64,000 bases of DNA, from assembly GCF_964291045.1 (NCBI RefSeq), contig NZ_OZ197277.1:186001-250000 (forward strand), read 5' to 3'. How positions within the stretch are numbered: the stretch's first letter is position 1; each line of letters opens with the position of its first letter. The stretch is from PALSA-1444 sp964291045. Its GTDB lineage: Bacteria > Chlamydiota > Chlamydiia > Chlamydiales > Rhabdochlamydiaceae. This document shows, in pieces, positions 34,604 through 43,560 of this stretch. The notes beneath the pieces are model-generated. The model saw nothing but the letters and a program-made list of their open reading frames with translations. It was not told the origin of the DNA and ran no database searches. A program made the position numbers and the translations under genes.

Positions 34604-35953
34604 TTAGCTTAAGAGCGCCTCAAGGTCTTCAATGGGTTCTTGTTGGTTAAGCTCATGCATGGCTTGAATGATCTGTTCAAAGCGCTGTTGGACCTCTCCT
34701 TCAGGTTTTACTTCAAGTACTTCTTGAAAGGCCGTAGCATCTTCTAATAAAGTAAACGATCCATCGTTCTCTTTTTTTGTAATATACTCTCCTCGTGTCG
34801 GTTCTAAACGCTGCTCGAGTTCATTGATAAAGGCTTTATTGTCTTTTTTTTCTTGAGATAGATTGCAGCTGATTTTTTGTATTGATGCAAGGGTTTCTAT
34901 ATGAGAATCTTTAAGAGCGTTTAAGCAGTCAGTAAAATTGAGGCCATCTATATTCCCTCCAGTTTTGAGCTCACGTAGGGACTGCTTGATAAACTCTTTT
35001 GTCTGATAATACCGATCTTTTTCTTTGATGAGCTGAGCTAGCCGCGCTTGGGAAGTATTTCGATCCATTCTTGGGATTACAGAGGAGGGCAAATTAGGAT
35101 CGGTTAAACTTGCAAGCTCTGTTAGACCATTAATTGCCAGTTGTTTCACATCGTTACTGAGATGCGGTTTTTGGATTAAATTGGTGTAGAGATTCACTAA
35201 TCCTAAAGTAGAGCTATGCCCTTCTTCTATCAGCTCAGGCTGAAGGGGAGTGACGATTTGATTAAAATCGCTAGCCGATTGAATGGTTAACGCTCTCCAA
35301 AGCATAGGTTGGATAGTAAGGTACCAAGAATTTATCCAATCATTTCCTGTATCATCAGAAATAGTTTTAAAATGCTTTATCATTTCTAAAAAAGTGTTTG
35401 AGGGTGTGCTATTAAGGGTTTTTATCACTTTATCTTGATGTCGAAGGAGCATACTATCAGTTGGATGGAGATAATTAAGAGCTTCTTTACAGCAGTTGTA
35501 GACAAAAGCTGTTGCGTGACTGACTTGAGGAAGCGTTTCAATCTGTGTGGATATCTTAGATAGAACCGTTTCTGCACAGTCTAGCGTCTCATGACGTCTT
35601 TCAAGTACGGCTCTATACCATGTTAAATCCAGGAAGATTTGGTATGTTTTTAAGACAGTTTTATAAAGCGTATCTTGATAAGGAATCTTATCCCATTCAA
35701 TATGTTGATGTAGTGTCTTGATGACAGAGGCGAAAGAGGCTTTTGTTAAAGGAGCGTTATTCATTTCTGCTAAAATAAGCTCTCTCCCTTTTGTATAAAG
35801 GGCCTCTACTCCTTGCTGAAAGGCATCTGGGTCACTGGGTAATAAGCTACAAACGGTTTTCACATCGTTTTCTAGTTCATGAGCGATACTCTCAGAGGGG
35901 ACTCCTGCTAAGGTAGGAGATATAGAAGGCCTATTCATTATAGAAATTGTCAT
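34604..35953 (-). CDS. Unknown 449-residue helical protein between the two NEL genes
   Basis: 449 residues, no family recognised. Almost all predicted helix, without membrane segments or signal peptide; the C-terminus is acidic (QEPIEDLEALLS). AAAAGGA 6 bases before the ATG is a good ribosome-binding site. The gene sits between two LRR-NEL genes and has its own strong terminator. It could be another effector or an unrelated resident; no homology to the NEL proteins is seen. Confidence 0.65.
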   Translation of the reverse strand: MTISIMNRPSISPTLAGVPSESIAHELENDVKTVCSLLPSDPDAFQQGVEALYTKGRELILAEMNNAPLTKASFASVIKTLHQHIEWDKIPYQDTLYKTVLKTYQIFLDLTWYRAVLERRHETLDCAETVLSKISTQIETLPQVSHATAFVYNCCKEALNYLHPTDSMLLRHQDKVIKTLNSTPSNTFLEMIKHFKTISDDTGNDWINSWYLTIQPMLWRALTIQSASDFNQIVTPLQPELIEEGHSSTLGLVNLYTNLIQKPHLSNDVKQLAINGLTELASLTDPNLPSSVIPRMDRNTSQARLAQLIKEKDRYYQTKEFIKQSLRELKTGGNIDGLNFTDCLNALKDSHIETLASIQKISCNLSQEKKDNKAFINELEQRLEPTRGEYITKKENDGSFTLLEDATAFQEVLEVKPEGEVQQRFEQIIQAMHELNQQEPIEDLEALLS

Positions 35954-36703
35954 AACGATCCTTTTACGTTGTATTGTTTAAAAGAGGAACTTTTTATCAG
36001 AAGAGCCGTCTTGTTTAATGTTTGGCAACAGGCTTTTAGAAGAAATGAAATTGTTTTAAAAGGGAGTATTTGAGCTAGGTGAACAGGGAATAAAAAAGAG
36101 AGCTTCATGAAAGAGGGGAAAATAAAGAACAGGGTTGCTTTTATCGGTAAGCGCATAAAAAACTTCTTTTTTGATCTTTAAGAAATGGAGTATTCAATTT
36201 TTTTCATAAAAAATCAAATTAAAAAATATATCCATCTGGAGTATGTTACATTTGTGTGAATAAAAGAATTTAAAAAATGGATAAAGATTTTATTGATTAG
36301 AGTTCTTTCAAAATTCTAGTTTTGAAGGAAGCTTAATATAGGAGCCTTAGAAAAGGATTTGGATTAAGGTTTAATTTGATTGCAGGGATTCATAAATTAG
36401 AGCTTTCTGAAGGGTTTTGAAAGAAATTCAGTTACAAAAGAGGGGAGTTACCGTAATGCCTCATAAGCTAAGAGCTTATATTTCGCATCCCTTTAGCTTT
36501 TAGAGGTCATTTTTTGAGATAGAGGACCGAATACATTTGAATTTACTCTCATTCTGCGGAATATAGATTATAAGATAAAGCGTTAAACGAGATACTCTTT
36601 TTCTACCTCATACAGGAAAAAATACCCATTTAACTTTGGCTCATCTATTTAGATCTTCTTCTTTTCATCAAACCCCTCATGTTTCTAAAGGATCTTGAGG
36701 TAT
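35954..36703. other. Long gene-poor region between the 449-residue and second NEL genes
   Basis: About 750 bases. A 68-codon leftward frame at 35950-36156 overlaps the next gene's start and ribosome-binding site and is not convincing. The rest is AT-rich, with stop codons in all frames and no recognisable repeat, RNA or gene remnant. Confidence 0.4.
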
Positions 36704-38641
36704 TTAAGCAGTCTTAATACGAAAGAGTTGTTCAATGTGAACTTTTGTCCCGTATAAATCGACCCCTTCATCGAGATATCTCTTCATAAATGCATTGTAA
36801 TCGTACACCATATTGTTATACAGTACAGGGAGCTCTGGTGTATCTTGAAGATAAGGACAATTTTCTAATAATAATGGTCTCTCTATTACAGGTAGCTGCT
36901 CCCAAGCTAAGATAGATGCTTTTCTTTGATAAAGATTCCAGGGGGCCCATTTTTCTAAAAAAGCCTCAAATGATGATTCAGTTATTTCTTGTAAAAGTGA
37001 GTTTCCCACACGATCGATTTCCTCATCAGAAATAGCCACACATCTTCTAAAGAGCATGTTTTTTGTATGTACCGGAAGATTTAACATGTTTTGCAGCCTG
37101 ATATGAAATGCCATATAAACTTCTACTTCATCCACAAAACGGAGTTTCGTGATAGAGTCCTTGATTTTTTTATTTAGCTCTTCCAAGAGAAAAAAGCCTT
37201 TTCCTAAGCTTCTAACCTCTTCAGAAGTGACGGATTCATGTTGAATAGCACGCAATTGCTGGTACAAATCCATATCACTTAAAGTTGCGAGGATACGGTC
37301 ATCACAAGAAGAGAGGCCTTGATGAATGAGAAATGTCATATGGCAACAGAGTAACTCATCTTCTGTCATGAGTTGAAGCATATTAAGTACCCGTCTAGCA
37401 AGATCTTTACGGGTAGCTATATTAGAGTAGTCTGCTGTCCCTGTAAGGCGCGTCAGAAATTTTAGGAGATTTTGATGATCTTGTCCCTGAGTCAAATTTT
37501 GATGAAGTTGATCGCAAACCTGAGCCATTTTTGGCATATCTTCTTGAATGATCTCTTGCCAAAACTGCGCAGCTTCAAAAAGATTATCAAACTGGGTGAT
37601 GTATTCATCTTCAGTTTCTTCAGATAAATAAAACTGCATTCCTTCTAAATGATTGATATCGTGTTGTAGTCTTGAAATAACTGCAGGAGAGAGTGCGCAT
37701 CCTCTAAGGTCTATAATACGTGTATTCCCATTAGAACGACGACCCAAATGGGTGATCCAATTGGGTAAAGATGTTAAATCACTACATTCACATAAATCTA
37801 AATGTCCTCCAAGCTGAAGAGAATGAGGTAATGTTGTAAGAGCGCTACAATAGGAAAGATCAAGATCTCCTCCTACTTCTAAATCTTCAGGAAGATGGGT
37901 CAATCCTTGGCAATCAGAAAGATTAAGATGACCTTTGACTTTAAGCCCTTTAGGGATTGAAGTCAAAGCTGGACAACAGCTGAGTTTACAATCTCCTCTT
38001 ACTTCTAAATCCTCAGGGAGATGAGTCAATTCTTGGCACGTAAAAAGATAAAGATCACCTTTGACTTTAAATATTTTAGGGATAGTAATAAGAGCTGCGC
38101 AATAAAAGAGATTAAGATCACCGGTTACTTCTAGATCATCAGGAAGATGAGTCAATCCTTGGCAATGAGAAAAAGTAAGATTGCCTGCTACTTTAAGTCT
38201 TTGAGAGACCGCAATCAGATCTGGACAACGGCTGAGTTTAAGATCTTTTCCTACTTTTAGATCTTTAGGAAGATGAGTCAATCCTTGGCAATCAGAAAAA
38301 TCTATATTCCCTTTAACATAAAGTTTTTGCGGTAAAAAGCAAGGCCAGGTTGTAGGAGAATTTTGGATGTGTTCTTTTAAAAATTGTGAAACAAAAAGAT
38401 GATCACAGGTAAGAGAGCCTTCTATCTTAACATCTTTGGACTGTAAAAGGACAAAAGCGTGGATATTAGAAGAACATATTTCTATATCCTCTTTAATGAG
38501 AATGCCATGAGGTAAGGATTCTACGTTGACAAGCTGGCTTAGCTCTTTTGCTAAAAGTGGATGTCTCTGTTCTTTTTTATGTGTATCGGATGATTCGTAA
38601 ATAGGATCATAATTTACTTTTGAAAAACCGTTAACAAACAT
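36704..38641 (-). CDS. LRR protein with C-terminal NEL-type E3 ubiquitin ligase domain
   Basis: 645 residues. The N-terminal ~110 residues resemble those of the giant paralogue (shared LLQSKDV.IEGSL.C). Then ~9 leucine-rich repeats of 21 residues (type L.LS.C..LTHLP.DLEV.G.), ending in LTSLPNWITHLG. The NEL domain covers about 310-645, with the catalytic motif SSCDDR at Cys446, GKGFFLLEELNKKI and LRFVDEVEVYMAF. It is expected to act as a cysteine E3 ubiquitin ligase in a host cell. The two NEL domains are clearly related to each other while the LRR arrays differ greatly, suggesting a shared catalytic part and different targets. AAGGA precedes the ATG. Confidence 0.85.
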   Translation of the reverse strand: MFVNGFSKVNYDPIYESSDTHKKEQRHPLLAKELSQLVNVESLPHGILIKEDIEICSSNIHAFVLLQSKDVKIEGSLTCDHLFVSQFLKEHIQNSPTTWPCFLPQKLYVKGNIDFSDCQGLTHLPKDLKVGKDLKLSRCPDLIAVSQRLKVAGNLTFSHCQGLTHLPDDLEVTGDLNLFYCAALITIPKIFKVKGDLYLFTCQELTHLPEDLEVRGDCKLSCCPALTSIPKGLKVKGHLNLSDCQGLTHLPEDLEVGGDLDLSYCSALTTLPHSLQLGGHLDLCECSDLTSLPNWITHLGRRSNGNTRIIDLRGCALSPAVISRLQHDINHLEGMQFYLSEETEDEYITQFDNLFEAAQFWQEIIQEDMPKMAQVCDQLHQNLTQGQDHQNLLKFLTRLTGTADYSNIATRKDLARRVLNMLQLMTEDELLCCHMTFLIHQGLSSCDDRILATLSDMDLYQQLRAIQHESVTSEEVRSLGKGFFLLEELNKKIKDSITKLRFVDEVEVYMAFHIRLQNMLNLPVHTKNMLFRRCVAISDEEIDRVGNSLLQEITESSFEAFLEKWAPWNLYQRKASILAWEQLPVIERPLLLENCPYLQDTPELPVLYNNMVYDYNAFMKRYLDEGVDLYGTKVHIEQLFRIKTA

Positions 38642-38967
38642 GAAAATCCTTAATTTTTTATATTAGATCTTCCCATTTTATTGAGAAAATCCCCATCATC
38701 TTCCTTATCCCATATTCTGCTCTTTATAGAGAGATAAGAGTAGACTCAAGCAATTTTCTGTGTCATAGAGAAATATTTCTTGGAATTCGAAGTTAAAAAA
38801 TATCTGATTATAGATTTCTTTGCATCTCTAAACTTCGGTTGTTCAGGATATATTATAATATTTTTTTAGGCATCATAGAAGAGGTAAGCCCCTTTAAGGC
38901 TATAAGTCAAAAGCAATAGTTCCCTTTCTTTAATAAAAAAGGGAAATTCTTGAAGATATGATTTTGA
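38642..38967. other. Gene-free stretch downstream of the CT391-like gene
   Basis: AT-rich, no open frame of note, no clear hairpin. It should hold the promoter of the second LRR-NEL gene, but I cannot point to it. Confidence 0.4.
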
Positions 38968-39645
38968 TTATGATAACTGCCTTGTCATATGAGAGAAAAT
39001 GACCGGGTGATGAAGATTAGTTAAATGGTCTCCAAATCCGTAGTCATAGTTTTTTAAGGTATGAGTATTAGGATCTAAGCTTTGATGAACATAAAGCGCT
39101 TTATCGATTGTATAAGAGAGGAGTAAGAAACTTTGATTAGGCGTTTGAAAGAGCTCTTGCCAGTTAAATTCCATGGAAGGAGAGAGGAATACGCCATTTC
39201 CAACAGCCCCTGGAATCCAAGGAGAAGAAGAGGTCCCTTCAAGAAGCCGAATTAAAAAGCCTCCAATTGTGGGGAAAATGGATGTGAGAGAAGAGAGAGG
39301 TGAAAGCGATAGAAAAGAGGGGTTAGGGATCGTAGTGGTGCGAAAGAGTTGATCACATCCTGTGCGGATGACAGGTTTAAGTGTTAAATCAGCTGCCACT
39401 TCTGCAAGAGACCTCATGAGCATGTATTTACGAAGAGCCGTGCTGTCTCTCCATAAATCTCTTCCTGCACTATAAAGAGAGGTAACTTCTGTTTGCATGA
39501 GGGGAGTAGGGAGCCTTTTGATGACCGTTTGATCGGTGTGAAAAGAGAGTTTATCTGTATCTTTTACGGGGAAAAGGGATTCAAACTCAATGTATCCATT
39601 GCGATGGAAAAATTCTCGCTGTTTACTTTCTATTTTAAAAGGCAT
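38968..39645 (-). CDS. Chlamydiae-conserved protein next to dapL (phytanoyl-CoA dioxygenase-like start)
   Basis: 225 residues. The opening QREFFHRNGYIEFESLF is the motif seen at the start of phytanoyl-CoA-dioxygenase-type 2-oxoglutarate enzymes. I cannot identify the complete HxD...H iron triad, so activity is uncertain. Chlamydia trachomatis, as I recall, has a protein of this kind (CT391) beside dapL (CT390). Its start overlaps the end of dapL by 16 bases, so the two are cotranscribed. Confidence 0.65.
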   Translation of the reverse strand: MPFKIESKQREFFHRNGYIEFESLFPVKDTDKLSFHTDQTVIKRLPTPLMQTEVTSLYSAGRDLWRDSTALRKYMLMRSLAEVAADLTLKPVIRTGCDQLFRTTTIPNPSFLSLSPLSSLTSIFPTIGGFLIRLLEGTSSSPWIPGAVGNGVFLSPSMEFNWQELFQTPNQSFLLLSYTIDKALYVHQSLDPNTHTLKNYDYGFGDHLTNLHHPVIFSHMTRQLS

Positions 39646-40796
39646 AATCGCTCCACAGCTAGGTTGGCTTGAGTTGTAAATGTTGAGAGTCTAATAAATC
39701 CTTCTCCATGAGCTCCAAAACCAGAGCCCGGTATAGAGAGGATGTGACAGCTATTTAAAAGCGTATCAAAAAATTCCCAGGATGTTTTTCCTGAAGGGAC
39801 TTTAACCCAAATATAAGGAGCATTCACCCCTCCAAAATAGGTCAGATTTAACTGATCTAACCCGCTCATTAAGATCTTCGCTTGAGATAAGTAGTGCTGA
39901 ATTTGCGCTCTTGTCTCAAGAAGTCCTTGAGGAGAAAGAGCGGATTCTGCAGCGCGCTGAGTAATATAAGAGACGCCGTTTGATTTAATGGATTGCCGTT
40001 TTTTCCAAAGCGCGTGAATCTTTCCATCCATGAGTTCACAAGGGATGACAGAATAAGCACATCTTAGACCTGTAAACCCAGCTGCTTTTGAAAAGCTCCG
40101 CATTTCAATCGCCACTTCTTTGGCTCCTGGAATGTCATAGATGGACCTGGGGATATCTGAAGAAGAGATAAACGCTTCATAGGCATGATCGATGAGAAGA
40201 ATGGCTTTTTCTTTTTTGGCATACTCTACCCAGGCTGTTAAGGCATCTCTATTCATCGCAACCCCTGCTGGGTTACTGGGGGTACAAAGATAGATCACAT
40301 CAAGATGAATATCTGGAATTTGCGGTATAAATCCGTTTTCTTCAAGGCAAGGGATGAGATGAATATGCTCTTTTCTTCCTGCCAAAAGAGCGTTATCTAA
40401 GTAGGCGGGATAGGTGGGAGAGGGAATCCCTATTTTGACGCTGAGGTCAAATAATTCAATCAGTTGTGTACAGTCTTGATTAATCCCTTCAGAGATAAAG
40501 ATTTCACTAGGTGAGATAAGATTTAAGGGGTAAGACACCTTTGCAATAGCTTCTCTTAAAAAAAGATACCCTTCACTGGGACCGTACCCATGCATGCCTT
40601 CAAACGAGGTCATTTCATCAGCTGATTTTGCAATTGCTTCTGCAACGGTTTTTGCAAGAGGAAGGGCGACATCTCCAATCCCTAAATTGACAATAGGAAC
40701 AAGAGAGGAGGCTTGAAGAGTCATCAATTTTTCCTCGATAATAGGAAAAATATATTCTCGTTTTAGCTCTTTAAAGTGGGGATTGAGTTGTACCAT
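39630..40796 (-). CDS. dapL: LL-diaminopimelate aminotransferase
   Basis: 388 residues, class-I PLP aminotransferase. DapL-like features are NLGIGDVALPL near residue 38, EGMHGYGPSEGYLFLREAI, TPSNPAGVA, and the PLP-lysine block RSFSKAAGFTGLRCAYS. The enzyme converts tetrahydrodipicolinate directly to LL-diaminopimelate and is typical of Chlamydiae and plants. It supplies diaminopimelate for lysine and cell wall. Weak ribosome-binding site. It is divergent from rnc across 37 bases. Confidence 0.95.
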   Translation of the reverse strand: MVQLNPHFKELKREYIFPIIEEKLMTLQASSLVPIVNLGIGDVALPLAKTVAEAIAKSADEMTSFEGMHGYGPSEGYLFLREAIAKVSYPLNLISPSEIFISEGINQDCTQLIELFDLSVKIGIPSPTYPAYLDNALLAGRKEHIHLIPCLEENGFIPQIPDIHLDVIYLCTPSNPAGVAMNRDALTAWVEYAKKEKAILLIDHAYEAFISSSDIPRSIYDIPGAKEVAIEMRSFSKAAGFTGLRCAYSVIPCELMDGKIHALWKKRQSIKSNGVSYITQRAAESALSPQGLLETRAQIQHYLSQAKILMSGLDQLNLTYFGGVNAPYIWVKVPSGKTSWEFFDTLLNSCHILSIPGSGFGAHGEGFIRLSTFTTQANLAVERLCLLK

Positions 40797-40833
40797 TTGA
40801 CATCGCTTCGTATTCAGGCCATAATGATATCGT

Positions 40834-41535
40834 ATGAAAGATTTAATGGCTCATATTTCTACGATTGAAGAACAGATTGGATATGTATTTCAAGATAAGA
40901 AACTTCTTGAAAAGGCGTTTATTCACCGCTCCTATTTTAATGAACACAGAGAGAAAGTGTCAGAGCACAATGAACGGTTAGAGTTCTTGGGAGATTCTGT
41001 ACTAGGACTCATTATATCAGGGTATCTCTACCAATATTTGCCAGAGCAAGCAGAGGGAGAGCTCTCTCGGTTAAGAGCGCATCTTGTTGAAGCAAGCTGC
41101 TGTGTGAAATTTTTACATAAGTTAGGGGTGGCATCCTTTATTCAATTAGGAAAAGGGGAGCGCATGAATGAAGGAAGAGGAAGAGAAACCATTTTAGCTG
41201 ATCTTTTTGAAGCGCTGATTGGCGCCATTTATCTTGATGGCGGCATTAATGAAGCTAGAAGAGTCTTTCTCACCTCTTTTGAAAAAGATATTCAAGAAAT
41301 ACTTGCTCACCCCGTGAGAAATTGGAAGGCAGAGCTGCAAGACTACTCGCAGAAAAAATATCAAAAGCCGCCCTGCTATAAAGTGTTAAGAGAAGAGGGA
41401 CCAGATCACAGTAAGCTGTTTGTTGTAGGCGCTTATCTTGATGAACTAGAAGTTGGGCAAGGCTCTGGTTCTTCTAAAAAAGAGGCAGAGCAAGCAGCTG
41501 CTTGTAGCGCCTTTACCATCATACCTTTACCTTAA
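40834..41535 (+). CDS. rnc: Ribonuclease III
   Basis: 233 residues, normal size. The catalytic signature HNERLEFLGDSVLGL is near residue 50, with the acidic residues that bind Mg2+, and DLFEALIGAIYLDGG carries the second acidic pair. A C-terminal double-stranded RNA-binding domain ends GSGSSKKEAEQAAACSAF. It processes rRNA precursors and other duplex RNA. It is followed by radA after 9 bases, the order I recall for Chlamydia (rnc-radA-hemC). Confidence 0.97.
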   Translation: MKDLMAHISTIEEQIGYVFQDKKLLEKAFIHRSYFNEHREKVSEHNERLEFLGDSVLGLIISGYLYQYLPEQAEGELSRLRAHLVEASCCVKFLHKLGVASFIQLGKGERMNEGRGRETILADLFEALIGAIYLDGGINEARRVFLTSFEKDIQEILAHPVRNWKAELQDYSQKKYQKPPCYKVLREEGPDHSKLFVVGAYLDELEVGQGSGSSKKEAEQAAACSAFTIIPLP

Positions 41536-41544
41536 AAGAGACTC

Positions 41545-42912
41545 ATGACACCTTCTAAAAATAAAGCCAAAACACTGTGGGTGTGTCAAGAGTGTGGAAC
41601 CAGTCACCCAAAATGGGCAGGGAGCTGCTCTGCTTGTGCAAAATGGAACACACTTGTGGAAGAGAGTGTAGCTCCCTTAACAAGATTTCAGCCAGCAGCT
41701 GTTATAGCTGCTTCCCCCATGACGTTAAGTGAAGTGTCTTTTAAAGAAAAACCAAGATACTCTACCCGGTTTCCTCAGTGGGATAGACTACTTGGTGGGG
41801 GATGTGTTGTAGGGTGCTTAGGCCTCATTGCAGGAGATCCTGGCATTGGGAAGTCGACACTCATGCTCCAGCTAAGCGCGCATTTAGCTTTAGAAGAACT
41901 TAAAGTTCTCTATGTTTGCGGAGAAGAGTCTGTTGAGCAAACAGCGATCCGGGCAAAAAGACTAGGCATTGTTTCAAGTCAGATCTATTTCTTAAGTGAA
42001 ACCAATTTTGAACTGATTCAAGCACACATTGAAAAGCTATCTCCTCAAATTGTGATCATCGATTCGATTCAGATTTTGTATAAACCTGATATTCCCTCGG
42101 CTCCTGGATCTGTCACACAGGTAAGAGAGCTTGCTCTTTCTCTTATGCATCTAGCCAAGAAGATGCATATCACAACGTTTGTGGTTGGACATGTGACTAA
42201 ATCGGGAGAAGTTGCAGGACCTAGAGTTTTAGAACATATTGTCGATGTGGTCTTAGAATTTGAAGGGGACTATAAGCACGGCTACCGCATATTACGGGCT
42301 GTAAAAAATAGGTTTGGCCCAACAGATGATATTGTTCTTTTTCAGATGAGACAAGAGGGCCTTTCTGAGGTAGAAAACCCCTCTCAGCTTTTTTTAGAAG
42401 AGAGAATACAAGAATCTACCGGGTCTGTGATTGTTCCTACAATGGAGGGGAGCCGTCCTTTTCTCATTGAAGTGCAAGCGCTTGTTGCCTCTTCTGCCTT
42501 TGCCACCTCCTCTCGTAAATCCACAGGGCTAGATCCTAACCGGCTATCTCTTTTGTTAGCTGTTCTTGAAAAACGGATGGGGTACATGCTTCACCGAAGT
42601 GATGTTTTTGTCTCGGTGACAGGAGGCATTAAAATCATTGAGCCAGGTATTGATTTAGCTGTTCTCATGGCGATCTCTTCTTCTTTTTGTAATAGAGCTG
42701 TTGACCCTGATACAGTTGTGATTGGAGAGGTGGGTCTTGGCGGAGAGGTGAGATCGGTATCTCGGATTGAAACACGGCTGAAAGAGGCAGCTCAAATGGG
42801 ATTTAAGCGGTGCATTATTCCGCAAAGGAACTTGAAAGGAATTCAAGTGCCTGGCATAGAGATCCTAGGAGTCGATAAAGTCGAACAAGCCATTGAGTAC
42901 CTCAAATTATAA
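41545..42912 (+). CDS. radA: DNA repair/recombination protein RadA (Sms)
   Basis: 455 residues. N-terminal zinc finger CQECGTSHPKWAGSCSAC, then the RecA-like ATPase with Walker A GDPGIGKST near residue 97, the RadA-specific KNRFG motif near 253, and a Lon-protease-like C-terminal domain without the catalytic dyad. RadA drives branch migration in recombination. It overlaps the first 20 bases of hemC. Confidence 0.97.
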   Translation: MTPSKNKAKTLWVCQECGTSHPKWAGSCSACAKWNTLVEESVAPLTRFQPAAVIAASPMTLSEVSFKEKPRYSTRFPQWDRLLGGGCVVGCLGLIAGDPGIGKSTLMLQLSAHLALEELKVLYVCGEESVEQTAIRAKRLGIVSSQIYFLSETNFELIQAHIEKLSPQIVIIDSIQILYKPDIPSAPGSVTQVRELALSLMHLAKKMHITTFVVGHVTKSGEVAGPRVLEHIVDVVLEFEGDYKHGYRILRAVKNRFGPTDDIVLFQMRQEGLSEVENPSQLFLEERIQESTGSVIVPTMEGSRPFLIEVQALVASSAFATSSRKSTGLDPNRLSLLLAVLEKRMGYMLHRSDVFVSVTGGIKIIEPGIDLAVLMAISSSFCNRAVDPDTVVIGEVGLGGEVRSVSRIETRLKEAAQMGFKRCIIPQRNLKGIQVPGIEILGVDKVEQAIEYLKL

Positions 42913-43546
42913 TATTATTATTGGAGCGAGAAATTCTTCTTTATCAAGAGCTCAAGTAGATGAAGTTTTTCGTGAGCTAACCATTTTTTTTCCTCAAATC
43001 ACATTTTCCCCCCTTTGGATCATGACTCAAGGGGATAAAGATAAAGCCTCTTCTTTAAAAACTGTTGATAACACCTCTTTTTTTACCGAAGAAATTGATC
43101 AGGCAGTGATCTCAAAAAAAGTGCGCATTGGAATTCACTCGGCTAAAGATCTTCCCTCACCCTTACCTCAAGAGCTTATACAAGTTGCTTTAACACAAGG
43201 GCTGACCTCCATGGACTCTCTTGTCATTAAGAAGCTCCCTCTTCCACTAAGAGCTTTGATTGGCACATCTTCCTTGCGAAGAGAGCAAGGGATCAAAAAC
43301 TTACGTCAAGATCTCATCTGTCAAGATATCCGAGGAACCATTGAAGAGAGGTTACAATTTCTTGATCAAGATGCTCTGCAGGGTGTTGTCATTGCAGAGT
43401 GCGCCCTCATCCGGCTTAAGCTCACCCACTTACTCAGAATACCTCTTCCTTTAACGCCTATCCCTCTTCAAGGAAAGCTTGCTGTCATTGCAAGAAAAGA
43501 TGATGAAGAGATGAAAGAGCTCTTTCACTGTATTAACGCCTGTTAA
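42893..43546 (+). CDS. hemC: Hydroxymethylbilane synthase, lacking the third domain
   Basis: 217 residues against ~310 in E. coli. Domains 1 and 2 are present: IIIGARNSSLSRAQ at the start, catalytic-aspartate motif IHSAKD (Asp86), and LIGTSSLRREQG. The chain ends at the domain 2/3 junction, so the Cys that carries the dipyrromethane cofactor in the E. coli enzyme (within GGCQVP) is absent. Two cysteines sit at the very end (FHCINAC). Start is a TTG inside radA; no ATG precedes the conserved start. It should join four porphobilinogens into hydroxymethylbilane, but how it would hold the cofactor is unclear. hemD follows after 14 bases. Confidence 0.9.
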   Translation: MSTSNYNIIIGARNSSLSRAQVDEVFRELTIFFPQITFSPLWIMTQGDKDKASSLKTVDNTSFFTEEIDQAVISKKVRIGIHSAKDLPSPLPQELIQVALTQGLTSMDSLVIKKLPLPLRALIGTSSLRREQGIKNLRQDLICQDIRGTIEERLQFLDQDALQGVVIAECALIRLKLTHLLRIPLPLTPIPLQGKLAVIARKDDEEMKELFHCINAC

Positions 43547-43560
43547 GGACTTTAAGAGAT

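Noticed and set aside
35950..36156. 68-codon leftward frame, hydrophobic, overlapping the next gene
   Set aside because: It covers the start and ribosome-binding site of the 449-residue gene, has no good ribosome-binding site of its own and no recognisable motif. Left out as chance.
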